DNA from: Gordonia amicalis NBRC 100051 = JCM 11271
GTDB lineage: Bacteria > Actinomycetota > Actinomycetes > Mycobacteriales > Mycobacteriaceae
Direction of reading: 5' to 3'
Length of the DNA stretch: 64,000 nucleotides
Assembly (NCBI RefSeq): GCF_000332995.1
Contig: NZ_BANS01000005.1
Location: forward strand, 62,001-126,000
Shown here: piece after piece, positions 48,112 through 58,407 of the stretch
Position numbering within the stretch: the stretch's first letter is position 1
Layout: the number at the start of each line of letters is the position of its first letter
Notes under the pieces: model-generated
What the model saw: only the letters and a program-made list of their open reading frames with translations
What the model was told of the DNA's origin: nothing
Database searches by the model: none
Program-made: the position numbers and the translations under genes

Positions 48112-48822
48112 ATGTGGTACTGGGCGTTCAAGTACATCTTCCTGGGACCGTTCCTCCGCGTCCTGGGTCGCCCGACGATCGAGGGGCACGAGAACATCCC
48201 GGTCGACGGGCCCGCCATCCTGGCGAGCAATCACCTCGCGGTGATGGACAGCTTCTTCCTCCCGCTGATGGTCGACCGCCGGATCTACTTCCTCGCCAAG
48301 AGCGAGTACTTCACCGGCACGGGTCTCAAGGGCGCGTTCCAGCGGTGGTTCTTCACCGCGGTCGGTCAGATCCCCATCGACCGGTCGGGTGCGGCCGCCG
48401 CCGAAGGTGCCTTCACCGGCGCACGCCGCCAACTCGACAAGGGCAAGCTGATGGGCATGTACCCGGAAGGCACCCGCTCACCCGATGGCCGCCTGTACAA
48501 GGGCAAGACCGGACTCGCGCGTCTGGCGATGGACACCGGAGTGCCGGTCATCCCGGTCGCCATGATCGACACCCACAAGTTCAACCCGCCCGGGTCGATC
48601 CTGCCGCGCCCCACGAAGGTGACCGTCCGCATCGGCAAGCCGCTCGACTTCTCCCGCTTCGAGGGAATGGAGGGCAACCGCTACATCGAGCGCGCCGTCA
48701 CCGACGAGATCATGTACGAACTCATGCAGCTCTCCGGCCAGCAGTACGTCGACGTCTACGCCGCGAGCCTCAAGAACAAGGCCCCGTCCACCGAGTCGCA
48801 GGCCGCCGACGCGGTCGCCTGA
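48112..48822 (+). CDS. 1-acyl-sn-glycerol-3-phosphate acyltransferase (PlsC family)
   Basis: The 236-residue protein carries both PlsC motifs: NHLAVMD with H41 and D46, and YPEGTRS near residue 124. The family transfers an acyl chain to lysophosphatidic acid or related acceptors at the membrane. It stands at the Rv2182c position among PIM/LM genes, so acylation of a mannosylated lipid is a possible alternative. The ATG at 48112 follows GAGGAGAG by a few bases; an in-frame start 21 bases earlier lacks this. The first hydrophobic segment (WAFKYIFLGPFLRVL) may anchor it. Confidence 0.9.
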   Translation: MWYWAFKYIFLGPFLRVLGRPTIEGHENIPVDGPAILASNHLAVMDSFFLPLMVDRRIYFLAKSEYFTGTGLKGAFQRWFFTAVGQIPIDRSGAAAAEGAFTGARRQLDKGKLMGMYPEGTRSPDGRLYKGKTGLARLAMDTGVPVIPVAMIDTHKFNPPGSILPRPTKVTVRIGKPLDFSRFEGMEGNRYIERAVTDEIMYELMQLSGQQYVDVYAASLKNKAPSTESQAADAVA

Positions 48823-48964
48823 GCAGTGCGACCCGCAGCCCGGTGCACGGCACCCTGATCGAGGTCGCGTGCGACATCAACCAGGGGTGAACGACGTCGA
48901 CCGAGCTGTGCGCCGAGCGGCGGCCCAACTCACGCATGTAAAGCGTTGACGATCGAAGTGATGA

Positions 48965-50572
48965 CTAACCCGCTTCGCCCACCCGCGCGTCGTCGAGGAC
49001 GGCGCACAGCTCGGGAATCCAGTCACGGTCGGCGGGTACGACGTCGTCGAGGTCGAGCCGGCGCAGTTCGTCGGCCGAGAACCACTGCATGTCCAGATGT
49101 TCCAGGGCGGCCGGGGTTCCGGAACGTAGGCGAGCGCGGTAGGCGTACAGCATCAGGCCGTTGGGGAGGGTGACCTCCGCCCCGATACGCCCAGCCACCT
49201 CGATCTCGGCCCCGAGTTCCTCGCGGATCTCGCGGGTGAGAGCGGTCGCGTGGGTCTCGCCGGATTCGACTCGGCCACCGGGCAGTTCCCACTTGCCGGC
49301 GAGCTCGGCCGGATGTGCGCGCTGGGCGAGCAGAACCCGACCGTCGTCGACGATGGCCGCTGCCACCACATCCTGCGGGCGGTCGTCGGTCCGGTGGGCG
49401 CCGCGCGCCGCACGGGTGGCGATCAGCCAGCCCATCGTGACGAAGGTGGCGATCGACCAGGCCGCTCCGAACACGGCCTCGACGGCAGCCTGGGGCTCGG
49501 GTCCGTATTCGATGAGGACGCGCAGGATCCACGGGATGCCGAGCCCGGCGACGACCACCCACATGCCCAGGATCGCGCGGGCGCCGGGGCGTCGAGCGCC
49601 CGCGCCGTGTACGAGCCAGACGCCGAGCGGCACCACCCACACCCAGTGGTGGACCCAGGAGATCGGTGAGATCAGCAGGCCGAAGAACTGCACGACGAGC
49701 AGGACGCCGAGGGCGTCGGACACCGACCGCCAGGTGAACACGGCCACGACGGTGGCGACCAGGACGCCGAGGAACCAGATCCAGCCGGTGCCGACGTCGA
49801 AACCGACGAACCGCGAGAGGGTCCCGCGCAGGCTCTGGTTGATGACCGCCTGGACGGGGCCGATGCGTTCGGCGTCCCCGAACAGGGTGCCGTAGTAGGT
49901 CCGGGTGACCTCCGGGAAGAGCAGCAGGCAGCCGAGGACCGTGAGCACGAAGGCGAACGCCGCCGACAGCGCACCCGACGGCTTGCGGACGGCGAGGTAC
50001 CAGAGGCCGCTGATGGCCGGGGTGAGCTTGATGCCGGCCATGAGGCCGATCAGTGCGCCGCCCGCGAGCACACCGCGCTCGCTCGGGGTCCCGTCGGCGC
50101 GACGCGCCCAGGAGATCGCCATCAGGGTGCCGAGCATCAGGAAGACGTTGATCTGGCCGTAGTCCAGGGTCACCCGGACCGGCTCACACCAGATGGCCGG
50201 TGCGGTCCACAGCGCCGCGAGTGCGTGGACGTCGGTGGACCGGCCGCACAGTCGGAGCGCGAGCACCACACAGGCGTAGAGGGCGGCGAAGGTCGCGAGC
50301 TGCCAGCCGATCGCCACGATGTCCCACGGGATCAGCGACAGGGGATAGAGCACCACCGCGGCGAACGGTGGGTAGGTGAAGGGCAGCGCGAAGTCCGTCT
50401 CACCGGAATAGGTGAACAAATAGAGCGACCCGTCGGCGAGACCCGCCGAACCGTCGCGGTAAACATGCAGGTCGACGAAGTTCCTGCCGTTCACGGTCAG
50501 CGTGTCCCAGACGAGCCGCGCGATGATCGACGCCGCCAGGAGAGCGGTCGCCAGCACAGACCTGGAGCGCAC
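48965..50572 (-). CDS. GT87 mannosyltransferase fused to a C-terminal Nudix (MutT-like) hydrolase
   Basis: One 535-residue frame joins two unrelated enzymes. Residues 1 to about 390 are a polytopic GT87 protein with about ten helices; the loop after helix 1 has VDLHVYRDG with the aspartate typical of polyprenyl-phosphate-mannose-dependent GT-C enzymes. It lies at the position of the LM/LAM alpha-1,2-mannosyltransferase Rv2181. Residues about 397-530 are a Nudix domain with an intact Nudix box (G433-x5-E439-x7-R447-E-I-R-E-E-L-G454), closest in look to MutT 8-oxo-dGTPases. No stop or frameshift separates them. The start is a GTG at 50572. The Nudix half should face the cytosol. Confidence 0.88.
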   Translation of the reverse strand: MRSRSVLATALLAASIIARLVWDTLTVNGRNFVDLHVYRDGSAGLADGSLYLFTYSGETDFALPFTYPPFAAVVLYPLSLIPWDIVAIGWQLATFAALYACVVLALRLCGRSTDVHALAALWTAPAIWCEPVRVTLDYGQINVFLMLGTLMAISWARRADGTPSERGVLAGGALIGLMAGIKLTPAISGLWYLAVRKPSGALSAAFAFVLTVLGCLLLFPEVTRTYYGTLFGDAERIGPVQAVINQSLRGTLSRFVGFDVGTGWIWFLGVLVATVVAVFTWRSVSDALGVLLVVQFFGLLISPISWVHHWVWVVPLGVWLVHGAGARRPGARAILGMWVVVAGLGIPWILRVLIEYGPEPQAAVEAVFGAAWSIATFVTMGWLIATRAARGAHRTDDRPQDVVAAAIVDDGRVLLAQRAHPAELAGKWELPGGRVESGETHATALTREIREELGAEIEVAGRIGAEVTLPNGLMLYAYRARLRSGTPAALEHLDMQWFSADELRRLDLDDVVPADRDWIPELCAVLDDARVGEAG

Positions 50573-50692
50573 GAATTACCAGGGTAGCCAGCAAACGACG
50601 GCAATGGCGAAACGTACATCGCCCGGGCGCGTGTGCGGGTCCCGTCCGAGGGTGTCCCGGGACGTGGAAAAACGGCGTGTGAAACTGTCCCC

Positions 50693-52632
<1,940 letters not shown>

Positions 52633-52655
52633 CACTTCCCGGCGACGGGGCGGGT

Positions 52656-52791
52656 GGTTTCGATACGCCTCGTCGCAGGCTCCTCGGCTACTCAACCGGC
52701 GGTGGGGGTGTGCCTCGTCGCAGGCTCCTCGGCTACTCAACCGGCGGTGGGGGTGTGCCTCGTCGCAGGCTTCTCGGCTACTCAACCGGCG
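52656..52791. repeat. 45-bp tandem repeat, three copies
   Basis: Units start at 52668, 52713 and 52758; the first two are identical and the third has one change (CTCC to TTCT region) and is truncated at the end. Each ends with CTCAACCGGCG. The tract begins with GGTTTCGATACG. Ends GGTTTCGA and CTCAACCGGCGG are shared with the repeats at 27636 and 56795. No gene lies in this 213-bp spacer between aroG and pknL. Confidence 0.9.
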
Positions 52792-52845
52792 ACGCTCTCC
52801 GCCGGCCGAGTAGGTCCGAGGCGCCGGCCGAGGACCGTATCGAGG

Positions 52846-54090
52846 TCAGCCGATCGTGAGATAGGTGCTGCCGACCCAGAACCCGGCAGCACCCAGACCG
52901 ACGGCGATCGCCAGCACCAGGAGAATCCACAGCAGCGCGCCCAGGCGTCCGCCCCCGACGAGTTCGGGTTCGAGCGGGGCCTGGTCGCGCGTGTCGGCGG
53001 CGTCCCGCCCGCGCGATCCCGGTCGGTCGTTCCGCTCACGGGCAGGTGTGACGGGCCGATCGTCGGCGGGTTCGGCGACCGGTCGGACCGGTGCCGCGGG
53101 GGCTTCCGGCGACGAGGCGCCCGGTTCATACGGGCCTGGTGCCGACTGGATCCGGGTTCCGTGACCGCCCGGTCCGGCCGCGCGATAGCGCGATTTCATC
53201 TCGCGCTCGCGCGACCGCTTCGGCGCGGGCACGGTGAACGGCGGCAGATCGAGGTCGTCGGCGACCGTGAGCAGGGCGCGCTGCATCTCGAAACCGTCGG
53301 CGTACCGGTCGGCGGGGTTGCGCTCGGTCGCCCGCAGCACGATCTCGTCGAATTCCGCGGGGACACCCGCGATCACGTCGCCCGGCGCGGGGACGTCGTA
53401 GGTGAGTCGCTGGTAGGCGAGAGACAGTGGCGAGTCGCCGTGGAAAGGTGTTCGGCCCGTCAGCATCTCGAACATCATCACGCCCATCGAGTAGACGTCG
53501 CTACGCGCGTCGGCGTGGGTGGACTCGACCTGTTCGGGCGAGAGGTAGGCGGCGGTACCGAGGATCACGCTGGCCGAGGTCACCCCTGCCTCCGCGACGG
53601 CGCGCACCAGTCCGAAGTCGGCGACCTTGACCTCACCGGCGTCGGAGATCAGCACGTTCTCGGGTTTGACGTCGCGATGGACCAGTCCCGCGGCGTGGGC
53701 GGTCCCGAGACCGCCGAGTACGGGTTCGGCGACGGCCACCACGGCGTGCGGGGGCATCGGTCCGCGCTCGCGCAGCAGTTCACGCAGGCTTCCGCCGTCG
53801 ACGAGTTCCATGACCAGGAAGGCGATGCCGTTGTCGATGCCCTGGTCGTAGACCGCGACGAGACCCGGGTGTTTGAGGCCGGCGACCGCGCGCGCCTCGA
53901 ACTCGAAGCGGCGCAGGAACTGCGGATCGCCCGAATACCGCGAGTCCATCACCTTGACCGCCACCTCGCGGCCGAGCCGGAGGTCGACACCGAGGTAGAC
54001 CGCCGACATGCCACCCCGCGCGATGGGAGCGTCGATGCGGTACCGGTCCTCGAGGACGGTCCCGAGCATCGGGTCGACGGGGGAGTTCAC
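52846..54090 (-). CDS. pknL: Serine/threonine protein kinase PknL
   Basis: The 414-residue protein has an N-terminal kinase domain (about 16-275), a Pro/Arg-rich juxtamembrane region and a single membrane helix near the C-terminus (about 386-408) with almost nothing outside, like mycobacterial PknL. The glycine loop is IARGGMSAVYLG, the ATP lysine K46, the catalytic HRDVKPEN has D140, and DFG is at 158-160. Activation-loop T171 and S172 are candidate autophosphorylation sites. The start is a GTG at 54090. The divergent gene encodes a homologue of Rv2175c, a known substrate of PknL. Confidence 0.95.
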   Translation of the reverse strand: MNSPVDPMLGTVLEDRYRIDAPIARGGMSAVYLGVDLRLGREVAVKVMDSRYSGDPQFLRRFEFEARAVAGLKHPGLVAVYDQGIDNGIAFLVMELVDGGSLRELLRERGPMPPHAVVAVAEPVLGGLGTAHAAGLVHRDVKPENVLISDAGEVKVADFGLVRAVAEAGVTSASVILGTAAYLSPEQVESTHADARSDVYSMGVMMFEMLTGRTPFHGDSPLSLAYQRLTYDVPAPGDVIAGVPAEFDEIVLRATERNPADRYADGFEMQRALLTVADDLDLPPFTVPAPKRSREREMKSRYRAAGPGGHGTRIQSAPGPYEPGASSPEAPAAPVRPVAEPADDRPVTPARERNDRPGSRGRDAADTRDQAPLEPELVGGGRLGALLWILLVLAIAVGLGAAGFWVGSTYLTIG

Positions 54091-54225
54091 CCCGCTGAAT
54101 CTACCTGCAGCACCGTACCGTCGGGGTCATCGGCGCGTGTGAGCTGCGGTCGGTGTCGGACCTCGGGCGGGCACGCGGAGATCGGCGGTTTCACCGGACC
54201 CGGAAGTACCGCTACGCTTCTTCCC

Positions 54226-54591
54226 GTGGGTTCCATACCGTTGTCGCCTGACACCCTGTCCGCAGATGTCGAGATGCTGTCGGTCGACGAGGTCGCCGAC
54301 CGGCTCGCGGTGTCCACCAACCGGGTGCGCACACTCATCCGCGACCACAATCTGCTCGCCGTCTCCCGCGGTGGACATCCGGTGATCCCGGCGCTGTTCT
54401 TCGACGACGACGGCGTCGTCAAACACTTCTACGGCCTCGTCGGGGTCCTGCTCGACGGGGGTTACACCCGGGACGAAGCGATGACCTGGCTGTTCACCGT
54501 GCAGGAAGACCTCGATCTGCATCCCGCCGCGGCACTGCACACCGACTCCGCCCGCGAGGTCATCCGCCGGGCGCAGGCTCAGGCCTTCTGA
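54226..54591 (+). CDS. Rv2175c-type DNA-binding protein, likely PknL substrate
   Basis: The 121-residue protein has a winged-helix DNA-binding domain: LSVDEVADRLAVSTNRVRTLIRDHNLLAVSRGG is the helix-turn-helix (about residues 17-50). A C-terminal helical domain follows. In M. tuberculosis the homologue loses DNA binding when PknL phosphorylates its N-terminal threonine; here the N-terminus has T10 and several serines that could play the part. The GTG at 54226 lies seven bases after a -10-like TACGCT, so the message is probably leaderless. Its 3' end overlaps the convergent mannosyltransferase gene by 32 bp. Confidence 0.9.
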   Translation: MGSIPLSPDTLSADVEMLSVDEVADRLAVSTNRVRTLIRDHNLLAVSRGGHPVIPALFFDDDGVVKHFYGLVGVLLDGGYTRDEAMTWLFTVQEDLDLHPAAALHTDSAREVIRRAQAQAF

Positions 54592-56152
54592 CCCCGTCCT
54601 CCTCGGCCGCCGGCTCGTCCGGTGCGCCGGAGTGGCCCGAGCCCCACGCCCATCGCCCGAACCGGCCGAGCCGCAACGGATCCGGGCGCAGCAGTGACCA
54701 GGCTGCGAGTCCGGCCAGCAGGAACGCCAGGGTGAGTTCGAAGGGCTTGTAGAAGACGATCGCATCGTCGGGCTGGAACACGATCAGCATGAAAGCAGAC
54801 ACCCCGACCACGCTCGCCCGCGCCCACGGCGGCAGTGTGAACGCCACCGCGATCGCCAGCACCCACGTGTAATACCAGGGGAGCGTGGACGGTTCGAGCA
54901 CGAGCACGGCCAGCATCGCCCACGCCATACCCGCGACCGCGTCCCGGGCGTCGTGCCGGTGACGCCACCACAACGCGACGAGTGTGACCGCGAGGATCAC
55001 CGCACCGATCGTGTGCGTGATCTCGAGCACCGGTTGCAGATTGAGAGCGGCGAATGGGGCGGCGACCAACGTGACGAGATGGGCGACGAAGGTGGGGAGC
55101 GTGAACCAGTTGATGATCACGTCGGCCCAGCCCAGACCCGTCAGCCAGCCGAATCCCAGACCGACCAGCAGAGTCCAGACGCCGAACACCGCGAGCGAGA
55201 CACCCACGATCGCGGCGAAGACGCCGACGACGTCGCGGGCGGTCACCGGGCGGCGGGACCGTATGTGGGACAGCCAGATCCACAGCAAGAACGGGATCGC
55301 GATCCCCGCGGTGATCTTGATCGACACCGCGAGTGCCAGCACCGCGGTGCCGGTGACGTGCCGGCCGGTCACGACCAGGACGAGACCCGTGGTGAGCACC
55401 CCGGCCATGAGGAGTTCGACGTGAGGTCCCGCGACGAGATGGATGAGGACCATCGGGTTGAACAGTGCGAGCCAGAGACCGGCCTGCGGCGAGGCGCCGA
55501 AGTGGCGGGCGAGTCGCGGGATCGCCCACAGCGACAGGAACAGCCCGGGCAGCAGCACGAGCCGCACGGCCAGGACACCGGCGACGACATGGTCACCGGT
55601 GATCTCGGTGACGACACGCAGCAGTCCCATGGTGAACGGTCCGTACGGCGCCGTGGTGGTGGCCCAGACCGTGGCCATGCTGTCGACGAGCGGGCCCGGA
55701 TGATGGGCCGGACCGTCGGCGTAGGGATCGAACCCCGCACCGAACACCGCACCCTGGGCGAGGTAGGCGTAGACGTCACGGCTGTAGACCGGAACGGCCA
55801 CGAGCAGCGGCGCTGCCCAGACCAGTAGCCACCGCTGCAGGGTCCGGGTGGACGGGGAGTTCGCGGAGCCGGTCGCGACCCGGCGACCCAGCCGGACCCA
55901 GGCGAAGACCATCAGAAAGACCCCGAGCCAGAAGAAGGTCCCGAAGAGGTTCTTGCCGTGGCCGTAGGTGATCCAGCTCAGCCCCAGGTCGGTGAGCGTC
56001 GTGCTGTTGCGGGGCGGATCACCGACTCCGAAACTGCCCACGCACACCAGGATCGAGCCGATCGCGCCGATGATCAGATCGCCACGTGCGGGACGGTCGC
56101 GGCCGTCCGCGTGCGTGGGCGTCGCAGTTGGTGCTTCCACGCCGGGGTTCAC
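54560..56152 (-). CDS. mptA: Alpha-(1-6)-mannosyltransferase, MptA type (GT-C)
   Basis: MptA-type enzymes extend the alpha-1,6 mannan backbone of lipomannan outside the membrane with polyprenyl-phosphate mannose. The 530-residue protein has about twelve helices and the GT-C acidic site YSRDVYAYLAQG (about 123-134) in the first long external loop. The position matches Rv2174. The GTG at 56152 overlaps the stop of the GGPP synthase gene (GTGA), so the two are coupled, linking isoprenoid supply to its user. The C-terminal tail is charged and its last codons overlap the convergent Rv2175c-type gene by 32 bp. Confidence 0.92.
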   Translation of the reverse strand: MNPGVEAPTATPTHADGRDRPARGDLIIGAIGSILVCVGSFGVGDPPRNSTTLTDLGLSWITYGHGKNLFGTFFWLGVFLMVFAWVRLGRRVATGSANSPSTRTLQRWLLVWAAPLLVAVPVYSRDVYAYLAQGAVFGAGFDPYADGPAHHPGPLVDSMATVWATTTAPYGPFTMGLLRVVTEITGDHVVAGVLAVRLVLLPGLFLSLWAIPRLARHFGASPQAGLWLALFNPMVLIHLVAGPHVELLMAGVLTTGLVLVVTGRHVTGTAVLALAVSIKITAGIAIPFLLWIWLSHIRSRRPVTARDVVGVFAAIVGVSLAVFGVWTLLVGLGFGWLTGLGWADVIINWFTLPTFVAHLVTLVAAPFAALNLQPVLEITHTIGAVILAVTLVALWWRHRHDARDAVAGMAWAMLAVLVLEPSTLPWYYTWVLAIAVAFTLPPWARASVVGVSAFMLIVFQPDDAIVFYKPFELTLAFLLAGLAAWSLLRPDPLRLGRFGRWAWGSGHSGAPDEPAAEEDGVRRPEPAPGG

Positions 56153-57387
56153 GCCTCGCGATGTGCGGTCCGGTGGGCGACCGCGGTGAGTTCGGTGCGG
56201 ATGTCGTCGCCGATGTCGGCGGCGTCGAGTGCAGCGAGAGCGGCGCCGAGCAGGTCGTCGATCTTGCCCTCCATCTCGGCGACCGCGCCGACGTCGACGA
56301 GAAGTGCTCGCGCGGAACCCAGTTCGTCGTCGTCGAGAGGGCGGCCGATGAACGTGCGCAGGCGGCTCCCGAGTGCGGGGTCGGAGTCGTCCGCTCGTCG
56401 CAGCGCGGTGGCGAGCAGGGCGGTGCGCTTACCCGAGACCAGGTCGTCGCCGGACGGTTTGCCGGTCCGTTCGGGATCGCCGAAGACGCCGAGCTGATCG
56501 TCGCGCAACTGGAAGGCGATGCCCAGGTCGTGTCCGATCTTCCGCAGCGTCGCGACCAGATCCTCCGACGCGCCGGCGAGTCGCGCCCCGAGTTCGAGCG
56601 GGCGGGCCACCGTGTACGCGGCGGTCTTGAACTCCATCACGCGATAGGCCGCGGCCGCGGAGTCGTCGCCGCTGGCCTCGTTCACGATGTCCAGGAACTG
56701 GCCACCGAGCACCTCCGTGCGCATCGCCGCCCAGGTGGCGCCGACGGCGGGCGGCAGTGGACGGTACTCGGGGGTGGCTGAGCTCCGATCGCCGGTCGAG
56801 CTCGTTTGTCCGCTGGTTGAGCTTGTTTGTCCGCTGGTTGAGCTTGTTTGTCCGCTGGTTGAGCTTGTCGAAACCCCCGGCCGGTGATCGTGCACGAGGT
56901 CGTCGGCCCACGCGAGTGCGAGATCGCCGGCCAGGATCGCCGCGGCCACCCCGTGGTCGGCGGGGTCACCCGCCCAGGAGGCCGCGGCATGTCGCGACTG
57001 GAACACACGGTGCAGCGTCGGCTGTCCGCGCCGGGTGTCGGACCGATCGATGATGTCGTCGTGGATCAGGGCACAGGCCTGCACGAGTTCGAGGGCCGCG
57101 CCCACCCGCAGCGCGTCGCGGGCCTCGCGGCCGACGGTCGACGCCTCATCGGAGTCGACGCGTCCCGACTCGCTCATGCCGCACCGCCACCCGGCGAAGG
57201 CGAAGACCGGCCGGATCCGCTTCCCGCCCTGCAGCACGAAATCCCGGACCAGCTCCGCTGCGGTGCCGACCACCGGGGCGATGTCGGACGCAGCGGGTAC
57301 CGCGACGTCGAAGAAATTGCGCAATTCGGTCTCGACGGCCGCCGGGACCGCATCGAGCGAGGTCGGCGTGGGGAAGGCGGAGGTCAC
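56149..57387 (-). CDS. idsA2: Polyprenyl (geranylgeranyl) diphosphate synthase with repeat-derived insert
   Basis: The 412-residue prenyltransferase elongates allylic diphosphates with IPP. The first aspartate motif is D110-D-I-I-D114 (IHDDIIDRSD) and the second is in FQLRDDQLGVFGD. GGKRIRP (about 54-60) binds diphosphate. It lies at the Rv2173 position. Residues about 171-205 are an unusual Ser/Thr/Gly/Gln-rich insert made of three 7-residue repeats, encoded by 21-bp DNA repeats that belong to a dispersed family; the family normally has only a short loop there. The GTG at 57387 is the start. Both aspartate motifs are intact, so activity is likely kept. Product length is not determined. Confidence 0.93.
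   Translation of the reverse strand: MTSAFPTPTSLDAVPAAVETELRNFFDVAVPAASDIAPVVGTAAELVRDFVLQGGKRIRPVFAFAGWRCGMSESGRVDSDEASTVGREARDALRVGAALELVQACALIHDDIIDRSDTRRGQPTLHRVFQSRHAAASWAGDPADHGVAAAILAGDLALAWADDLVHDHRPGVSTSSTSGQTSSTSGQTSSTSGQTSSTGDRSSATPEYRPLPPAVGATWAAMRTEVLGGQFLDIVNEASGDDSAAAAYRVMEFKTAAYTVARPLELGARLAGASEDLVATLRKIGHDLGIAFQLRDDQLGVFGDPERTGKPSGDDLVSGKRTALLATALRRADDSDPALGSRLRTFIGRPLDDDELGSARALLVDVGAVAEMEGKIDDLLGAALAALDAADIGDDIRTELTAVAHRTAHREA
56795..56874. repeat. 21-bp tandem repeat inside idsA2
   Basis: Units at 56795, 56816 and 56837 are followed by a partial fourth (56858-56874). On the coding strand each unit reads as Ser-Ser-Thr-Ser-Gly-Gln-Thr. The right end is identical over 18 bases to the intergenic repeat at 27636-27653, so a dispersed element has been captured and amplified in frame. 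Confidence 0.92.
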
Positions 57388-57413
57388 CCTGCCAGGCTAT
57401 GCGAATCGCTCTC

Positions 57414-57419
57414 TACACT
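57414..57419 (+). promoter_or_regulatory. -10 element for a leaderless metF transcript
   Basis: TACACT ends six bases before the GTG at 57426, placing the transcription start at the start codon. Confidence 0.6.
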
Positions 57420-57425
57420 GTTTGG

Positions 57426-58376
57426 GTGACCCCAACCGCTCCGGCACCCTCGATCGTCGAACGCCTGTCCGCCCCGCACCGTGGACCGGTGCCGTTCTCC
57501 GTCGAGTTCATGCCCCCGCGGGACGCCGAGGGCGAGGCCCGTCTGTGGCGCGCGGTGCGCATCTTCGAGCGGCTGTCCCCGGCGTTCGTCTCGATGACCT
57601 ACGGCGCCGGCGGGTCGACGCGCGACCGCACGGTCCGCATCACCGGCGAGCTCGCCGCCCAGACCACCCTGCTACCGGTGGCGCACCTGACCGCGGTCAA
57701 CCACAGCGTCGCCGAACTGCGCGCGCTCGTCGGTGCATACGCCGACCAGGGCATCACCAACATCCTCGCCCTCCGCGGCGACCCGCCCGGCGATCCGCTC
57801 GGAGAGTGGATCAAGCACCCCGACGGCGTCGAATACGCGGAGGAACTGGTCCGTCTCATCGGCACCCTCGGCGACTTCCACGTCGGCGTGGCGTCGTTCC
57901 CGGAGGGTCACCACCGTGCCCCCGACCTCGAACACGACACCCGCAACCTGGTGAACAAGCTGCGCGCGGGCGCCGAGTACTCCATCACCCAGATGTTCTT
58001 CGACGTCGAGGACTACCTGCGGCTGCGTGACCGGGTGCAGGCGGCCGACCCCGAGCAGGGCGCCAAGCCGATCATCCCGGGCATCATGCCGGTGACCTCG
58101 CTGGCCAGCATCAAGCGCATGGCCGAGCTGTCCGGTTCGGTGATCCCGCCGAACGTGGTGGAACGGTTCGCCAGGGCTGCGGGCGACGGACCCGAGGAGG
58201 ATCGGGCCGCCGTGCGCGCGGTCGGCATCGACTTCGCGACCGAGACCGCGGAACGACTCATCGCCGAGGGCGCACCCTGCCTGCACTTCTGCAGCCTCAA
58301 CTTCGCCAAGGCGACCAGCGAGGTGCTCGCCCGGCTCGGCGTGGACGTCGACGCCGCGCTGCACGTGCCGGCCTGA
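57426..58376 (+). CDS. metF: Methylenetetrahydrofolate reductase
   Basis: MetF reduces 5,10-methylene-THF to 5-methyl-THF for methionine synthesis, using FAD. The 316-residue protein has the catalytic glutamate E27 in FSVEFMPPRD, the FAD segments LRGDPPGD and GVASFPEGH, and AEYSITQMFFD, all typical of bacterial MetF. It lies at the Rv2172c position. I chose the GTG at 57426 because of the leaderless promoter; an in-frame start at 57399 would add nine non-family residues. It is divergent from idsA2 with only 38 bp between coding regions. Confidence 0.92.
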   Translation: MTPTAPAPSIVERLSAPHRGPVPFSVEFMPPRDAEGEARLWRAVRIFERLSPAFVSMTYGAGGSTRDRTVRITGELAAQTTLLPVAHLTAVNHSVAELRALVGAYADQGITNILALRGDPPGDPLGEWIKHPDGVEYAEELVRLIGTLGDFHVGVASFPEGHHRAPDLEHDTRNLVNKLRAGAEYSITQMFFDVEDYLRLRDRVQAADPEQGAKPIIPGIMPVTSLASIKRMAELSGSVIPPNVVERFARAAGDGPEEDRAAVRAVGIDFATETAERLIAEGAPCLHFCSLNFAKATSEVLARLGVDVDAALHVPA

Positions 58377-58407
58377 GCGTCCCCGCCCGACGTCCGGCCC
58401 GGCGGCC

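Noticed and set aside
48965-49400. Separate Nudix gene instead of a fusion
   Set aside because: The frame is continuous with the mannosyltransferase, and no ribosome-binding site with a start codon is evident at the domain border; kept as an alternative only in the finding.
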